The notes: a model not told the origin generated them from the letters alone. Positions 1-9,844 are shown, numbered from the stretch's first letter. The stretch: 64,000 nucleotides of DNA from Polaribacter sp. BM10 (GCF_002005425.1 NZ_CP019704.1:1054001-1118000), one strand, 5' to 3'. Numbers and translations: made by a program.

Positions 1-192
1 TCTTTCATGATTTAGATGCATTAAAATATCATCCTCTTCATTCGTCACATCAACCCTTTTTAATGCTACCGTAACCAATTCGCTTTTACTCTCTAATAGT
101 GCATCTTGCATTAAATTAGACGAACTAAATTTACCTGTTCCGGTAAATAAACGAGAATTAAATGTTTTATCGGCAATTATTAATTTTTCCAT
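1..192 (-). CDS. thiG: Thiazole synthase ThiG, N-terminal part (cut by window edge)
   Basis: This is the first 64 codons of a reading frame that leaves the window on its left side, so the gene is partial only because of the window. It begins [20 protein letters not shown] and continues [20 protein letters not shown], the usual ThiG opening, in which a short strand is followed by the conserved R-L-hydrophobic-G-T-G-K-F segment. ThiG forms the thiazole ring of thiamine from deoxyxylulose phosphate, the ThiS thiocarboxylate and dehydroglycine. It lies 5 bp downstream of thiE in the thi operon. The Schiff-base lysine is outside the window. Confidence 0.9.
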   Translation of the reverse strand, partial: MEKLIIADKTFNSRLFTGTGKFSSSNLMQDALLESKSELVTVALKRVDVTNEEDDILMHLNHER

Positions 193-197
193 GCTAT

Positions 198-845
198 TTA
201 ATTTTTATCAAACTTAAATATTTGCTCTTGGGCTCTATCTTTAAGCAATATTTTATGAAAGTTTGAAATTACATTGTAATTATTAGTTATTTCTGATGAA
301 ACAGCCAATCCGTAAACACCTGTTTCAATAATTGACTCTACATCGTTTAAAGTGATACCACCAACTGCAATTATTGGCACTGTAGTTTTTAATTCTTCTA
401 AAATAACTTTGTAACCCGTTACTCCTAAAACCGGACTTAAATTTTCTTTTGTATTTGTGAATCTAAACGGACCTAAACCAATATAATCTACTTTTTTGTC
501 TATTAAAACTTCACAATCTTTTAAAGTGTTTGCAGTACCACCAATAATTTGCCAAGACGCTAATTCTTTACGAACCAAATTAGGACAAGCATCTGTTTTA
601 CCTAAATGAACGCCATCTGCTTTTATGGCAATTGCAACTTTGTAATAGTCGTTTATAATTAATCTCGTCTGAAAATTATCTGTAATTTCTTTAACCTTTT
701 TAGCTGTTTCTAAAACAATATCTTCCTTTACATTTTTTAAACGTAGTTGAACTGTCTCTGCACCAGAGCTGCATGCATTTTGAATATTTTGCAAATGCTC
801 TTCTGGTGATTTACCTTGAGATATATAATGTAATTTACTTATCAT
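198..845 (-). CDS. thiE: Thiamine-phosphate synthase ThiE
   Basis: ThiE joins HMP pyrophosphate to the thiazole phosphate to give thiamine phosphate in the cytosol. The 215-residue protein has the family TIM-barrel signatures in order: QLRLK (33-37), IINDYY (63-68), DGVHLGKTD (77-85), the phosphate/pyrophosphate-binding GPFRFTNTK (125-133), AVGGI (160-164) and VSSEI (182-186). Length is normal. Its start overlaps the end of thiD by 11 bp and its stop is 5 bp before thiG, so translation is probably coupled. It keeps the canonical motifs that the neighbouring TenI-like paralogue lacks, and is therefore the likely true ThiE. Confidence 0.93.
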   Translation of the reverse strand: MISKLHYISQGKSPEEHLQNIQNACSSGAETVQLRLKNVKEDIVLETAKKVKEITDNFQTRLIINDYYKVAIAIKADGVHLGKTDACPNLVRKELASWQIIGGTANTLKDCEVLIDKKVDYIGLGPFRFTNTKENLSPVLGVTGYKVILEELKTTVPIIAVGGITLNDVESIIETGVYGLAVSSEITNNYNVISNFHKILLKDRAQEQIFKFDKN

Positions 846-1602
846 TTCTATTTTTGTGATTTCCTAATAAACTTGTATTAGAATTTAAAAATTGTTCTGT
901 ATATAACTTTGTTTTTCTACAAGCATCATCTATACCAAAACCCAAAGCTATATTTGCAGCTAATGCAGATGATAAAACACAACCGCTGCCATGTTTCTCG
1001 TAAACTTTTTCTGCAATTGGTGGTATATTTAACTGAACCAAATTATTGTAATAAACCTCATCTAAACCTTTCTGCTCTTTTCTGTGTCCGCCTTTTAAAT
1101 ACAGGTTTGTTTTATTCGCCATAAAATCTATCGTTTCTTCAATATCTTTTTTAGGGAACAAAGCCTTAATTTCATCGTAATTTGGTGTAATAAAAAAACA
1201 AGATGTAAGTATTTTTTCTAAAATTATTAGATTTTGATTTGTATGAAAATTAAAACCACTACTAGTTTTTAAAACAGGATCTAAAATTATTTTTATGGAT
1301 GCATTTAACGCTTTTAACTTATTTATAATGTTACATAAACGTTCCCAAGATTCGATAACACCTATTTTAACTACATCAATAGAAAACCTTTCAAATAAAG
1401 TTTCTATTTGACTAATAATAACCTCTTCTGCAATCCATAGACAATGTTTAAAATTAATGTCATTCTGAACGGTTACAGCTGTGCAAACAGACAAACCGTA
1501 TAATCCATGTGCTTCAAAAGTTTTTATATCTGCCGTTAAACCAGCACCACTAGATGGATCTAGGCCTGCAATAGTTAAAATAAAGTTGTTATCATCTAAC
1601 AT
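835..1602 (-). CDS. thiD: Hydroxymethylpyrimidine/phosphomethylpyrimidine kinase ThiD
   Basis: ThiD phosphorylates hydroxymethylpyrimidine and then its monophosphate, supplying the pyrimidine pyrophosphate used by ThiE. The 255 residues have the ribokinase-like PfkB layout: the substrate-binding LDPSSGAGLTADIKT region (14-28), DPVLKTSSG (108-116), a Thr/Asn-Tyr-Asp-Glu segment near 140, and the C-terminal anion-hole/catalytic HGSGC (204-208). The catalytic cysteine and the GSGC turn are intact. It sits 5 bp after the tenI-like gene and overlaps thiE, in the middle of the thiamine operon. Confidence 0.93.
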   Translation of the reverse strand: MLDDNNFILTIAGLDPSSGAGLTADIKTFEAHGLYGLSVCTAVTVQNDINFKHCLWIAEEVIISQIETLFERFSIDVVKIGVIESWERLCNIINKLKALNASIKIILDPVLKTSSGFNFHTNQNLIILEKILTSCFFITPNYDEIKALFPKKDIEETIDFMANKTNLYLKGGHRKEQKGLDEVYYNNLVQLNIPPIAEKVYEKHGSGCVLSSALAANIALGFGIDDACRKTKLYTEQFLNSNTSLLGNHKNRNDK

Positions 1603-1607
1603 AAAAA

Positions 1608-2207
1608 TTAACCTTTAGCTACTTTATACTGATCTCTGATACCTTTAAAACTTTCAATAGGATTTTTCGCATTCCAAACTCCACCTAAAACTCCGATACC
1701 ATTATACCCTAAGTCTAGAACTTTTGCTATTGTTTCTTTATTTACGCCTCCCATACCAATGATTGGTTTATCAATATGATTTACATCAAAACCTCTACCT
1801 TGATAACCCTGTTTTGAAATTGAAGAAAAAACCGGACTTAATAAATTGTAATCAAATTTTATTTTACAACTTTCTAATTCTTTTGGCTCATGAAAAGAAC
1901 TGCTTATCGTTTTACCTTTCAAATTAAAATTAGATAAATAATCTGCTCCGATTTCTAAAACATCTTTACGCTTTTGCTCTTGAAAATGAATTCCTTTTAA
2001 ATTAAATTCGTGAATCAATTCATGATAATAATGTAAAACTATCTTAGAATGAAAAGCTGTATCTATTTGGTTTAAGTATTGTAAATATTCTTCTTTCGAT
2101 TTATTGGGTTTTCTTAAATGATAATACTCTAACCCTTCATTAAACAAAGTATCTAAAATTTCTATTTCATTAGAAATATCATTTTCTGGCGCAATAAGTA
2201 TTATCAT
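1608..2207 (-). CDS. TenI-type thiamine phosphate synthase paralogue
   Basis: This 199-residue protein belongs to the ThiE/TenI superfamily. It shows YHLRKP (29-34), KGIHF (71-75), SPVFSSISKQGY (124-135), GMGGV (151-155) and IGVLGGVW (171-178). It lacks the Asn-Asp substrate loop and the GP-x-F-x-T-x-T-K loop of its operon neighbour ThiE. In Bacillus the TenI branch is a thiazole tautomerase acting on the ThiG product, and that is the most likely role here. A second, divergent ThiE is possible. It is followed within 5 bp by thiD and separated from thiC by 120 bp containing a strong hairpin. Confidence 0.78.
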   Translation of the reverse strand: MIILIAPENDISNEIEILDTLFNEGLEYYHLRKPNKSKEEYLQYLNQIDTAFHSKIVLHYYHELIHEFNLKGIHFQEQKRKDVLEIGADYLSNFNLKGKTISSSFHEPKELESCKIKFDYNLLSPVFSSISKQGYQGRGFDVNHIDKPIIGMGGVNKETIAKVLDLGYNGIGVLGGVWNAKNPIESFKGIRDQYKVAKG

Positions 2208-2281
2208 AAGTAGTAAAAATTATCTAAAAAACACCTTTTAATATTTCAATAATAATCAATCTATACAATAGAAAAGCTCAA

Positions 2282-2303
2282 CTACGTCTCCCCCAAGACG
2301 TAG
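2282..2303 (-). promoter_or_regulatory. Intercistronic hairpin between thiC and tenI
   Basis: An 8-bp perfect inverted repeat (CTACGTCT / AGACGTAG) with a 6-base loop lies in the 120-bp gap between thiC and the tenI-like gene, inside the operon. On the coding strand the loop is TGGGGG. No run of T follows directly, so it is not a clean intrinsic terminator. It could be an RNA-processing or stabilising stem that sets the thiC to tenI ratio. Confidence 0.45.
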
Positions 2304-2327
2304 AAGCCCTTTTAAGGCAAAAGTATA

Positions 2328-4187
<1,860 letters not shown>

Positions 4188-4202
4188 TTATAGTTGTAAG
4201 TT

Positions 4203-4406
4203 TTATCCGCCTTGAGTAGATTTTATGATTAAAACTTTATCATTATTATGAAGTAAATTAGAAGACCAATTTTCTTTTTTTATAACATTAGAATTAACGG
4301 CAATAGCAATTCCGTTTGTTTTTATTTTCAAAAAACAAATTAATTCTTCTATTGATATTTCTTCAGAAAATTGTTGATTTTCTTGGTTTACATTTATAGT
4401 AATCAT
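4203..4406 (-). CDS. thiS: Sulfur carrier protein ThiS
   Basis: ThiS is a ubiquitin-like sulfur carrier; its C-terminal glycine is adenylated by ThiF and thiocarboxylated to feed ThiG. The 67-residue protein has the beta-grasp pattern (MITINVNQENQQF at the start, a central KTNGIAIAVN strand) and ends in Gln-Gly-Gly, giving the required diglycine tail. It is the first gene of the operon, following the riboswitch leader directly, with thiC 18 bp downstream. Confidence 0.93.
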   Translation of the reverse strand: MITINVNQENQQFSEEISIEELICFLKIKTNGIAIAVNSNVIKKENWSSNLLHNNDKVLIIKSTQGG

Positions 4407-4460
4407 AAGTATAAATATTACTGTAAACCAAAGAGAGGTAGTTATACAACTAAATCTTGG

Positions 4461-4543
4461 TAACTTTTTCCTACGTTGGTATTAACCAAATCAGGTTCTA
4501 AGGATGTTTCTCAAACTAATTTAATAGCTACTCCTAAAGTTTA
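4461..4543 (-). ncRNA. TPP (THI-element) riboswitch
   Basis: On the minus strand the leader contains the conserved THI-box parts in order: TTTAGGAGTAGCT, then TTTGAGAAACATCC, then AACCTGATTTGGTTAATACC directly followed by AACGTAGGAAAAAGTT. The closing P1 helix can form between AACTTT near 4540 and AAAGTT near 4463. Downstream, ACCAAGA (near 4460) can pair with TCTTTGGT (near 4430) around a TAGTT-GTAT-AACTA hairpin, a candidate expression platform just ahead of thiS. Binding of thiamine pyrophosphate is expected to shut down thiS-thiC and the rest of the operon. Confidence 0.93.
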
Positions 4544-4548
4544 CAAGA

Positions 4549-4556
4549 CAAATATA
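4549..4556 (-). promoter_or_regulatory. Promoter -7 element of the thiamine operon
   Basis: TATATTTG on the minus strand is an exact match to the Bacteroidota TAnnTTTG element. It would start transcription a few bases before the first helix of the TPP riboswitch, so the two predictions support each other. No clear TTG element is visible upstream in the A/T-rich flank. Confidence 0.6.
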
Positions 4557-4590
4557 TCTTTTATTTTTTTAAAATTATATTTTTTTAAAA

Positions 4591-4875
4591 TTATTTTACA
4601 TCATCTCTAAATGCTGATGGTAAAATGTCTGGTATTAATTTTATTAGTAAGGGTAATAGTAATGCACCACCCGGAAGCATAAAAACAGTAAAAGCAGGTA
4701 TTGCTTTGCAAATGTCTAATAACTGTACTTTTATTTTTAACTTCTCTTCTTCTGTTAACGACGAATGTGTAGATTTTCTTATTAAATGCATTGCCTCTTT
4801 ACTCTGCATCAATTCTTGATGCAGTCTAAGTTTATTTCGATGCAACAACATTTTTATTTCATCTATCGTTTGCAT
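4591..4875 (-). CDS. Small LETM1-domain-like protein coupled to putA
   Basis: A 94-residue protein whose C-terminal third (FMLPGGALLLPLLIKLIP, then DILPSAF) resembles the hydrophobic core of the LETM1 ribosome-binding-like domain (F-x-PG-x-x-LLP-x-x-x-x-L-P-x-x-LPS-x-F). The N-terminal half is charged and probably helical. Its ATG overlaps the putA stop by one base (TAATG), so the two are probably translationally coupled. LETM1-like proteins in mitochondria concern cation/proton balance and ribosome contact. The role of this short bacterial form is unknown, and I assign no function. Confidence 0.7.
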   Translation of the reverse strand: MQTIDEIKMLLHRNKLRLHQELMQSKEAMHLIRKSTHSSLTEEEKLKIKVQLLDICKAIPAFTVFMLPGGALLLPLLIKLIPDILPSAFRDDVK

Positions 4876-6035
4876 TATATTTTTCTGCGTTTTCGCTCTG
4901 CTTTAATCAAATTTAATTCTCTACTTGTTTGTCCTGCTACAGATGTATTTTCTTCTGCTCTTCTAATTAAGTAAGGCATTACATCTCTAACAGGGCCAAA
5001 AGGAACATATTTAGCGACATTATAACCTAAATCTGCTAGGTTAAAACTAATATGATCGCTCATACCATATAATTGACCAAACCACAAACGTTTATCATCT
5101 TTAGCTATTTTATATTGTTCTGCTAATTTTAAAAGTAAATAAGAACTTTCTTCATTATGCGTACCGGCAAATAAAGCCATTTTTTTATGTTCCATCATAT
5201 ACAGAATAGCTGCATCATAATTTTTATCTGTTGCTTGTTTATCTGCACAAATAGGAGATTCATATCCTTTTTCTTCTGCTCTACTTCTTTCCTTTTCCAT
5301 GTAAGCACCACGAACTACTTTCATACCAATATGAAAATCTTTTTGATAAGCTCTTTCGTATAAACCTTTTAAATACTCTAAACGATCGTGTCTGTACATT
5401 TGTAATGTATTAAATACAATTGCTTTTTCTTTATTGTAGTTTTCCATCAATTCTTCAACTAAATCATCTGCTGCATCTTGCATCCAGCTTTCTTCGGCAT
5501 CTATTAATAAAGGTACATCTTGTTTTACTGCTGCTTTACACACAGTATGAAAACGCTCTTTTACACGAATCCATTCAGATTTTTCTTCTACAGTTAAGGT
5601 TTGTTTTTCTGTAATTTTTTGAAAAAGAGCAAACCTACCAAAACCAGAAGGTTTAAAAACCGCAAACGGAATCGATTTCTTTTCTTCACCGAAATTAATA
5701 ATCTTTAAAATAGTCTTTAAAGTTAAGTCGAAAACCTCTTCTCCTTCTTTACCTTCTACCGAATAATCTAACACAGAAGATACTCCTTTTGTATACATTT
5801 TTTCTATATTTGGTAAACAGTCTTCTTCTGTTACACCACCACAAAAATGATCGAATACTGTAGAACGAATTAAACCCTCTACAGGTAAATGTGCTTTTAA
5901 AGCGAAATTTGTTACAGCTGTACCTATTCTAACCATTGGTTGGTTCTGTATCATCTTAAAAAGAAAGTATGCTCTTTCTAATTCTGAGTCTGTTTTTAAT
6001 GAAAATGCAATTTCAGTATTATCAAAAAATTTCAT
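4875..6035 (-). CDS. Proline dehydrogenase (monofunctional PutA-type)
   Basis: The enzyme oxidises proline to pyrroline-5-carboxylate with FAD. The 386 residues form the PRODH TIM barrel only, with no P5C dehydrogenase or DNA-binding domain as in trifunctional PutA. Recognisable parts are VLDYSVEGKEGEE, the LLIDAEESWMQ segment, MKVVRGAYMEKER with the conserved Arg-Gly-Ala-Tyr, AGTHNEES, and the C-terminal YVPFGPVRDVMPYLIRRAEEN, which holds the substrate-binding arginine pair. The start is 21 bp downstream of a good promoter. The small LETM1-like gene follows with a 1-base overlap. Confidence 0.93.
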   Translation of the reverse strand: MKFFDNTEIAFSLKTDSELERAYFLFKMIQNQPMVRIGTAVTNFALKAHLPVEGLIRSTVFDHFCGGVTEEDCLPNIEKMYTKGVSSVLDYSVEGKEGEEVFDLTLKTILKIINFGEEKKSIPFAVFKPSGFGRFALFQKITEKQTLTVEEKSEWIRVKERFHTVCKAAVKQDVPLLIDAEESWMQDAADDLVEELMENYNKEKAIVFNTLQMYRHDRLEYLKGLYERAYQKDFHIGMKVVRGAYMEKERSRAEEKGYESPICADKQATDKNYDAAILYMMEHKKMALFAGTHNEESSYLLLKLAEQYKIAKDDKRLWFGQLYGMSDHISFNLADLGYNVAKYVPFGPVRDVMPYLIRRAEENTSVAGQTSRELNLIKAERKRRKI

Positions 6036-6056
6036 TCGTTAGATTTTAATTTAGAA

Positions 6057-6087
6057 CAAAGATAGTCTAAGACTGTAAATAATTCAA
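6057..6087 (-). promoter_or_regulatory. Promoter of the proline dehydrogenase operon
   Basis: The minus strand shows TTG (6087-6085), a 20-bp spacer, then TATCTTTG (6064-6057), an exact Bacteroidota -33/-7 arrangement. Transcription would begin near 6050, giving a leader of roughly 15 bases. Confidence 0.65.
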
Positions 6088-6121
6088 TAATTTCTATTTA
6101 ATTTGCACATTCAATATTAAA

Positions 6122-7183
6122 ATGATGAAATCTATAAAAGCCGTAAGTTATCCTGTTCATTTTCAAGAAAAAGGATACAAAGAATTATCAAACTTAATTT
6201 CTAACAAAAACTACTCTACGCTATTTATTTTAGCTGATGAAAATACTTTTGAATGTTGTTACCCTAAATTTATTCCAAATCTAAAAACAGATATTCGTAT
6301 AGAAGTTATAGAAATAGAATCTGGTGAAATAAATAAAAACTTAGAAACCTGTGCTGGTGTTTGGAACGCGATTACAGAATTAGGCGGAGATAGAAAAAGT
6401 TTGGTAATTACTCTAGGCGGTGGCGTTATTACAGATTTAGGTGGTTTTGTTGCTTCTTGTTACAAGAGAGGTATCGATTTTGTTAACATACCTACAACGT
6501 TACTTTCTATGGTTGATGCTTCTGTAGGCGGTAAAACTGGTGTAGATTTAGGTGTTTTAAAAAATCAAATTGGTTTGTTTGCAAACCCCGAAATGGTTAT
6601 TGTTGATACCAATTATTTGGAAACAGTTACAGAAAGAGAAATAAAATCTGGTACTGCAGAAATTATTAAATACGGTATTACTTATGATAGTAAACTTTTT
6701 TATGAAATTAAAAACAACAAAGGTTTAGATATTAAAGACTTAATTTTTAGATCTATAGAAATTAAAAACGAAGTAGTTTTACAAGATCCTAAAGAAAAAA
6801 ACTTACGCAAAATTTTAAATTTCGGTCATACATTAGGGCACGCTATAGAATCTTTTTATTTAGAATCTGAAGACAAAGTAAACTTAACTCATGGCGAAGC
6901 TATTGCAATTGGTATGGTTTGCGAAAGTTATATGTCTGAAAAACTTTTAGGTTTTCCTACTGAAAAAGTTTTAGAGGTTAAAGATGTTGTACTATCTATT
7001 TACGACAAAATTGATTTATTAAAAGAAGATTTTTCTGCAATTTTAGAATTATTAAAGCACGATAAGAAAAACGTAAACGGACAAGTTAATTTTGTACTTT
7101 TAAATGATTTTGAAGATTATAAAATTGATTGCAAAGTGCCCGTAGATTTAATTATAGAAAGTATGGAGTTTTACAATAATTAA
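6122..7183 (+). CDS. aroB: 3-dehydroquinate synthase AroB
   Basis: AroB cyclises DAHP to 3-dehydroquinate, the second step of the shikimate pathway, using NAD and a divalent metal. The 353 residues contain the glycine-rich NAD loop (ITLGGGVITDLGGFVASCYK), the substrate loop IPTTLLSMVDASVGGKTGVD, the KYGIT segment, and the metal-binding histidines in NFGHTLGHAIES and LTHGEAIAIGM. All key residues are intact. It is transcribed away from the proline dehydrogenase operon and ends at a bidirectional terminator. Confidence 0.95.
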   Translation: MMKSIKAVSYPVHFQEKGYKELSNLISNKNYSTLFILADENTFECCYPKFIPNLKTDIRIEVIEIESGEINKNLETCAGVWNAITELGGDRKSLVITLGGGVITDLGGFVASCYKRGIDFVNIPTTLLSMVDASVGGKTGVDLGVLKNQIGLFANPEMVIVDTNYLETVTEREIKSGTAEIIKYGITYDSKLFYEIKNNKGLDIKDLIFRSIEIKNEVVLQDPKEKNLRKILNFGHTLGHAIESFYLESEDKVNLTHGEAIAIGMVCESYMSEKLLGFPTEKVLEVKDVVLSIYDKIDLLKEDFSAILELLKHDKKNVNGQVNFVLLNDFEDYKIDCKVPVDLIIESMEFYNN

Positions 7184-7200
7184 TATAAACTTTTACACAT

Positions 7201-7235
7201 AAAAAAAGCCTTTTCAAATTGAAAAGGCTTTTTTT
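7201..7235. terminator. Bidirectional intrinsic terminator
   Basis: An 11-bp stem (AGCCTTTTCAA / TTGAAAAGGCT) is flanked by seven A on the left and seven T on the right, so it can terminate both aroB (plus) and the cold-shock gene (minus). Confidence 0.9.
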
Positions 7236-7254
7236 ATGTGTTGTAAAAATAAAA

Positions 7255-7707
7255 TTATACTTTCTTAACTTTTACTGCATTCATACCACGCATACCTCTT
7301 TCTAATTCGAAAGAAACTTTATCGTTTTCTGCAATTTGATCAATCAAACCACTTACGTGTGTAAAATACTTTTCGTTATTTTCTGTATCAATAATAAATC
7401 CGAAACCTTTAGAAGTATCAAAGAAAGAAACTTTACCTTTTCTTACAGGATCTTCTTCTGGTAAATCTTCTTTTTTAGTTACAGAAATTTGAATATCTTC
7501 TAATTCATACTCTACTTTTAATTCTGGATCTGGCGGAGTATCTGTTAAATTACCATTATGATCTACATAAGCAAATTGAATTCCTGTAGACCCATTTTCT
7601 TCTTTGGCAGCTTTTCTAGCTTCCATTTTTTTAATCTTATCCTGACGTTTTTTTAAACGTTTCTTTTCTTTTTCACTTTTACTAAATGTTTGCTGCGATT
7701 TTGCCAT
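7255..7707 (-). CDS. Cold-shock-domain protein with basic N-terminal extension
   Basis: The last 65 of 150 residues form a cold-shock domain, with the RNA-binding motifs KGFGFI (100-105) and YFTHV (114-118). The first 40 residues are very rich in lysine and arginine and look helical and disordered, followed by an acidic stretch (60-87). The extension makes this longer than simple CspA proteins (about 65-70 residues). A role as an RNA chaperone, perhaps ribosome-associated, is a reasonable inference. The upstream region holds a -7 element about 115 bases away, implying a long leader as is typical for cold-shock genes. Confidence 0.88.
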   Translation of the reverse strand: MAKSQQTFSKSEKEKKRLKKRQDKIKKMEARKAAKEENGSTGIQFAYVDHNGNLTDTPPDPELKVEYELEDIQISVTKKEDLPEEDPVRKGKVSFFDTSKGFGFIIDTENNEKYFTHVSGLIDQIAENDKVSFELERGMRGMNAVKVKKV

Positions 7708-7822
7708 TAAAATACAAAAGGTTTTTTTTTATTAATATTTCTAAAAAGATAAAATACGTTACAAGAAAATCTAATTAAGGCTAACTAGTATAATGAAGGA
7801 ATTGTATTCTGTCTTACAGTTA

Positions 7823-7830
7823 CAAAGGTA
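7823..7830 (-). promoter_or_regulatory. Candidate -7 element for the cold-shock-domain gene
   Basis: TACCTTTG on the minus strand matches TAnnTTTG exactly and would give a leader of about 110 bases. No TTG is found at the expected upstream distance, so support is moderate. Confidence 0.42.
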
Positions 7831-7975
7831 CAAAATTTAAAGGAATAATACATACTTTTTAATTGCTGATTACTAACAATATGGTAAAGATTAACTTTTC
7901 CCCAAAAAAAACATTTTTAAAAAACCATACACCAATTTACTTCGTATGTATATCTGAAAACTAAAAATAAACAGA

Positions 7976-8998
7976 ATGAAATCTATTAAAATTATGGCAT
8001 TAGTATGTGCTACTACGCTTGGTTTAACTTCTTGTTCTAATAATAATACAGATTTAGACCTACAAACAGAAACTAAAGTTTTATTTACTTCAAATAATTC
8101 TGATGGAAATGTAAATATGTACAATGTATCTGATATGAATAATATCTCAACATCTACAATAACAACTGCAACTACAAAAGCAGACGGAATTTATTATGAC
8201 GGTTCAGAAGATCTTGTTGTGCAAGCTTCTAGAAGTACATTTGGTTTAGAAGGTTATACAGGTATCGATGTTTCTGGTACTTCATTAACAGCTAATGTTG
8301 GTGTTACAGGTTCTTTAGATATGACAAGTCCGAGAGAATTGGCAGTAAGTGGTAACTTTTATGTGGTTGCAGATAATGCAGATGTAGACGGAGATGATAC
8401 TACTAAAGATGGTAGATTATTTGTCTACTCTAAAAATGGAAATTCTTTTACTTTAAGAAACACAATTACAACAAACTTTAAATTATGGGGAATTGTATTT
8501 AAAGGAAATGATTTATTTGCGATTGTTGATACTACAAATGAATTAGCAGTATTTTCTAACTTTTTAAGTAATACAAGTACAGCAACTGTAGAGGCTACAA
8601 AAACAATTGCCATTGAAGGTATTGTTAGAACACATGGTTTAACTTATGATGCTACAACCGATGTGATGATATTAACAGATATTGGTGAAGCTTCTAACGG
8701 ACAAGACGATGGTGGTTTTCATATAATTGAAGATTTTACATCAAAATTTAACGCAACAGCTAACAATGCCACTTTAGCTGTATCGCAACAAACAAGAGTT
8801 TCTGGTGCAAGTACTTTATTAGGTAATCCTGTAGATGTAGCTTATGATAGCGATACTAAAACTGTTTTTATTGCTGAAGCAGGAAACGGCGGAGGAAGAA
8901 TATTAGCTTTTAATAACATAAATAATGGAGGTAATTTAACACCTTCTTATAATGCCGCGTTTGCTTCTGCTTCTGCTGTGTATTTACATAAAGAATAA
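7976..8998 (+). CDS. Secreted lipoprotein, probable beta-propeller
   Basis: A 340-residue protein with a lipoprotein signal peptide ending in the lipobox LTSC (Cys20), followed by an Asn/Asp-rich linker typical of surface-exposed Bacteroidota lipoproteins. The body has no motif I can name with certainty. It has recurring short segments of the type GRLFVYSK, LWGIVFKGNDLFAIVDTTNE, LTYDATTDVMILTDIG and VAYDSDTKTVFIAEAG, spaced as in NHL/SMP-30-like propeller blades. It stands alone between the cold-shock gene and the TetR operon and ends at a strong terminator. The function is unknown. Confidence 0.75.
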   Translation: MKSIKIMALVCATTLGLTSCSNNNTDLDLQTETKVLFTSNNSDGNVNMYNVSDMNNISTSTITTATTKADGIYYDGSEDLVVQASRSTFGLEGYTGIDVSGTSLTANVGVTGSLDMTSPRELAVSGNFYVVADNADVDGDDTTKDGRLFVYSKNGNSFTLRNTITTNFKLWGIVFKGNDLFAIVDTTNELAVFSNFLSNTSTATVEATKTIAIEGIVRTHGLTYDATTDVMILTDIGEASNGQDDGGFHIIEDFTSKFNATANNATLAVSQQTRVSGASTLLGNPVDVAYDSDTKTVFIAEAGNGGGRILAFNNINNGGNLTPSYNAAFASASAVYLHKE

Positions 8999-9045
8999 AA
9001 ATTATACAAAAACATTTTTGGTTGAATGTTTTATGTTAATGTTGG

Positions 9046-9075
9046 GCCTTCCGTTAATTCGGAAGGCTTTTTTTT
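9046..9075 (+). terminator. Intrinsic terminator after the lipoprotein gene
   Basis: The stem GCCTTCCG / CGGAAGGC with a TTAATT loop is followed by eight T. The stem is unusually GC-rich for this region. Confidence 0.92.
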
Positions 9076-9111
9076 GTGTATTAATTTATTGTTAAAAAAA
9101 GACCAAATTTC

Positions 9112-9151
9112 AGTAATACTTTCTTTTTTAATAGTAATACTATTATATTTG
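9112..9151 (+). promoter_or_regulatory. Promoter with two TetR-type operator palindromes
   Basis: The 9-bp odd palindrome AGTAATACT occurs twice, at 9112-9120 and 9133-9141, exactly 21 bp (two helical turns) apart. The second copy lies inside a larger palindrome (TAATAGTA-A-TACTATTA, 9129-9145) that runs into the -7 element TATATTTG at 9144-9151. The arrangement suggests that the TetR protein encoded just downstream represses its own operon by covering the promoter. Confidence 0.7.
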
Positions 9152-9171
9152 CAATCTAAAATAGTTTCAGA

Positions 9172-9843
9172 ATGAAAAACTTATTATCAATATTAAAAAT
9201 TACAGTACCCGATAAGATTTTTATTAAAGATCCAGAAACCTCAAACTTAGGTAAAAAAATAATCGAAAATAGTATTCTTCTAATAGACGAAATTGGTTTC
9301 GAAAACTTTACCTTTAAAAAACTAGGAACAAAGATACAATCTAATGAAAGTTCTATTTACAGATATTTTGAAAGTAAACATAAGTTACTATTGTATTTAT
9401 CGTCTTGGTATTGGGCTTGGTTAGAATATCAACTAGTTATAGAAACATTTAGCATATCAGACAATGAATTAAAACTAGAAAAAGCAATAGAGGTAATTAC
9501 TAGAACGGTATCGTTAGATAGTAATTATTCTCATATAAATGAAGCAATTTTATATAAGATAATTGTTAATGAAAGTTCTAAATCTTTCTTAACAAAAGAA
9601 GTAGATACAGATAATAAAGAAGGTTATTTTGAAGTCTACAAAAGATTAATAACAAGAATAAAAGAAATGATATTAGCTTTAAAACCAGATTATGAATTTG
9701 CACTTAGCCTCTCTAGCACAATTTTAGAAGGTGGCTTACATCAACATTTTTTAAAAGAACATTTTCCGTCTATTACAAATAGTAAAAAAGGTGCTACACC
9801 TACTCGTTTCTTTACGCAACTTGTTAAAAACACACTAAAATAA
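9172..9843 (+). CDS. TetR family repressor of the export operon
   Basis: A 223-residue TetR/AcrR-type regulator. The N-terminal helix-turn-helix lies at about residues 46-66 (FTFKKLGTKIQSNESSIYRY), with the typical S-x-YRYF recognition-helix end; a 25-residue extension precedes the first helix. The C-terminal ligand-binding part is divergent and gives no clue to the inducer. The gene is first in an operon with the ABC protein (1-bp gap), HlyD and TolC genes. Two identical palindromes over its promoter suggest autorepression relieved by a substrate of the pump. Confidence 0.88.
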   Translation: MKNLLSILKITVPDKIFIKDPETSNLGKKIIENSILLIDEIGFENFTFKKLGTKIQSNESSIYRYFESKHKLLLYLSSWYWAWLEYQLVIETFSISDNELKLEKAIEVITRTVSLDSNYSHINEAILYKIIVNESSKSFLTKEVDTDNKEGYFEVYKRLITRIKEMILALKPDYEFALSLSSTILEGGLHQHFLKEHFPSITNSKKGATPTRFFTQLVKNTLK

Positions 9844-9844
9844 A

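Noticed and set aside
2282..2303. Intrinsic terminator ending the operon after thiC
   Set aside because: No T run follows the stem on the coding strand, and four more thi genes continue directly downstream.
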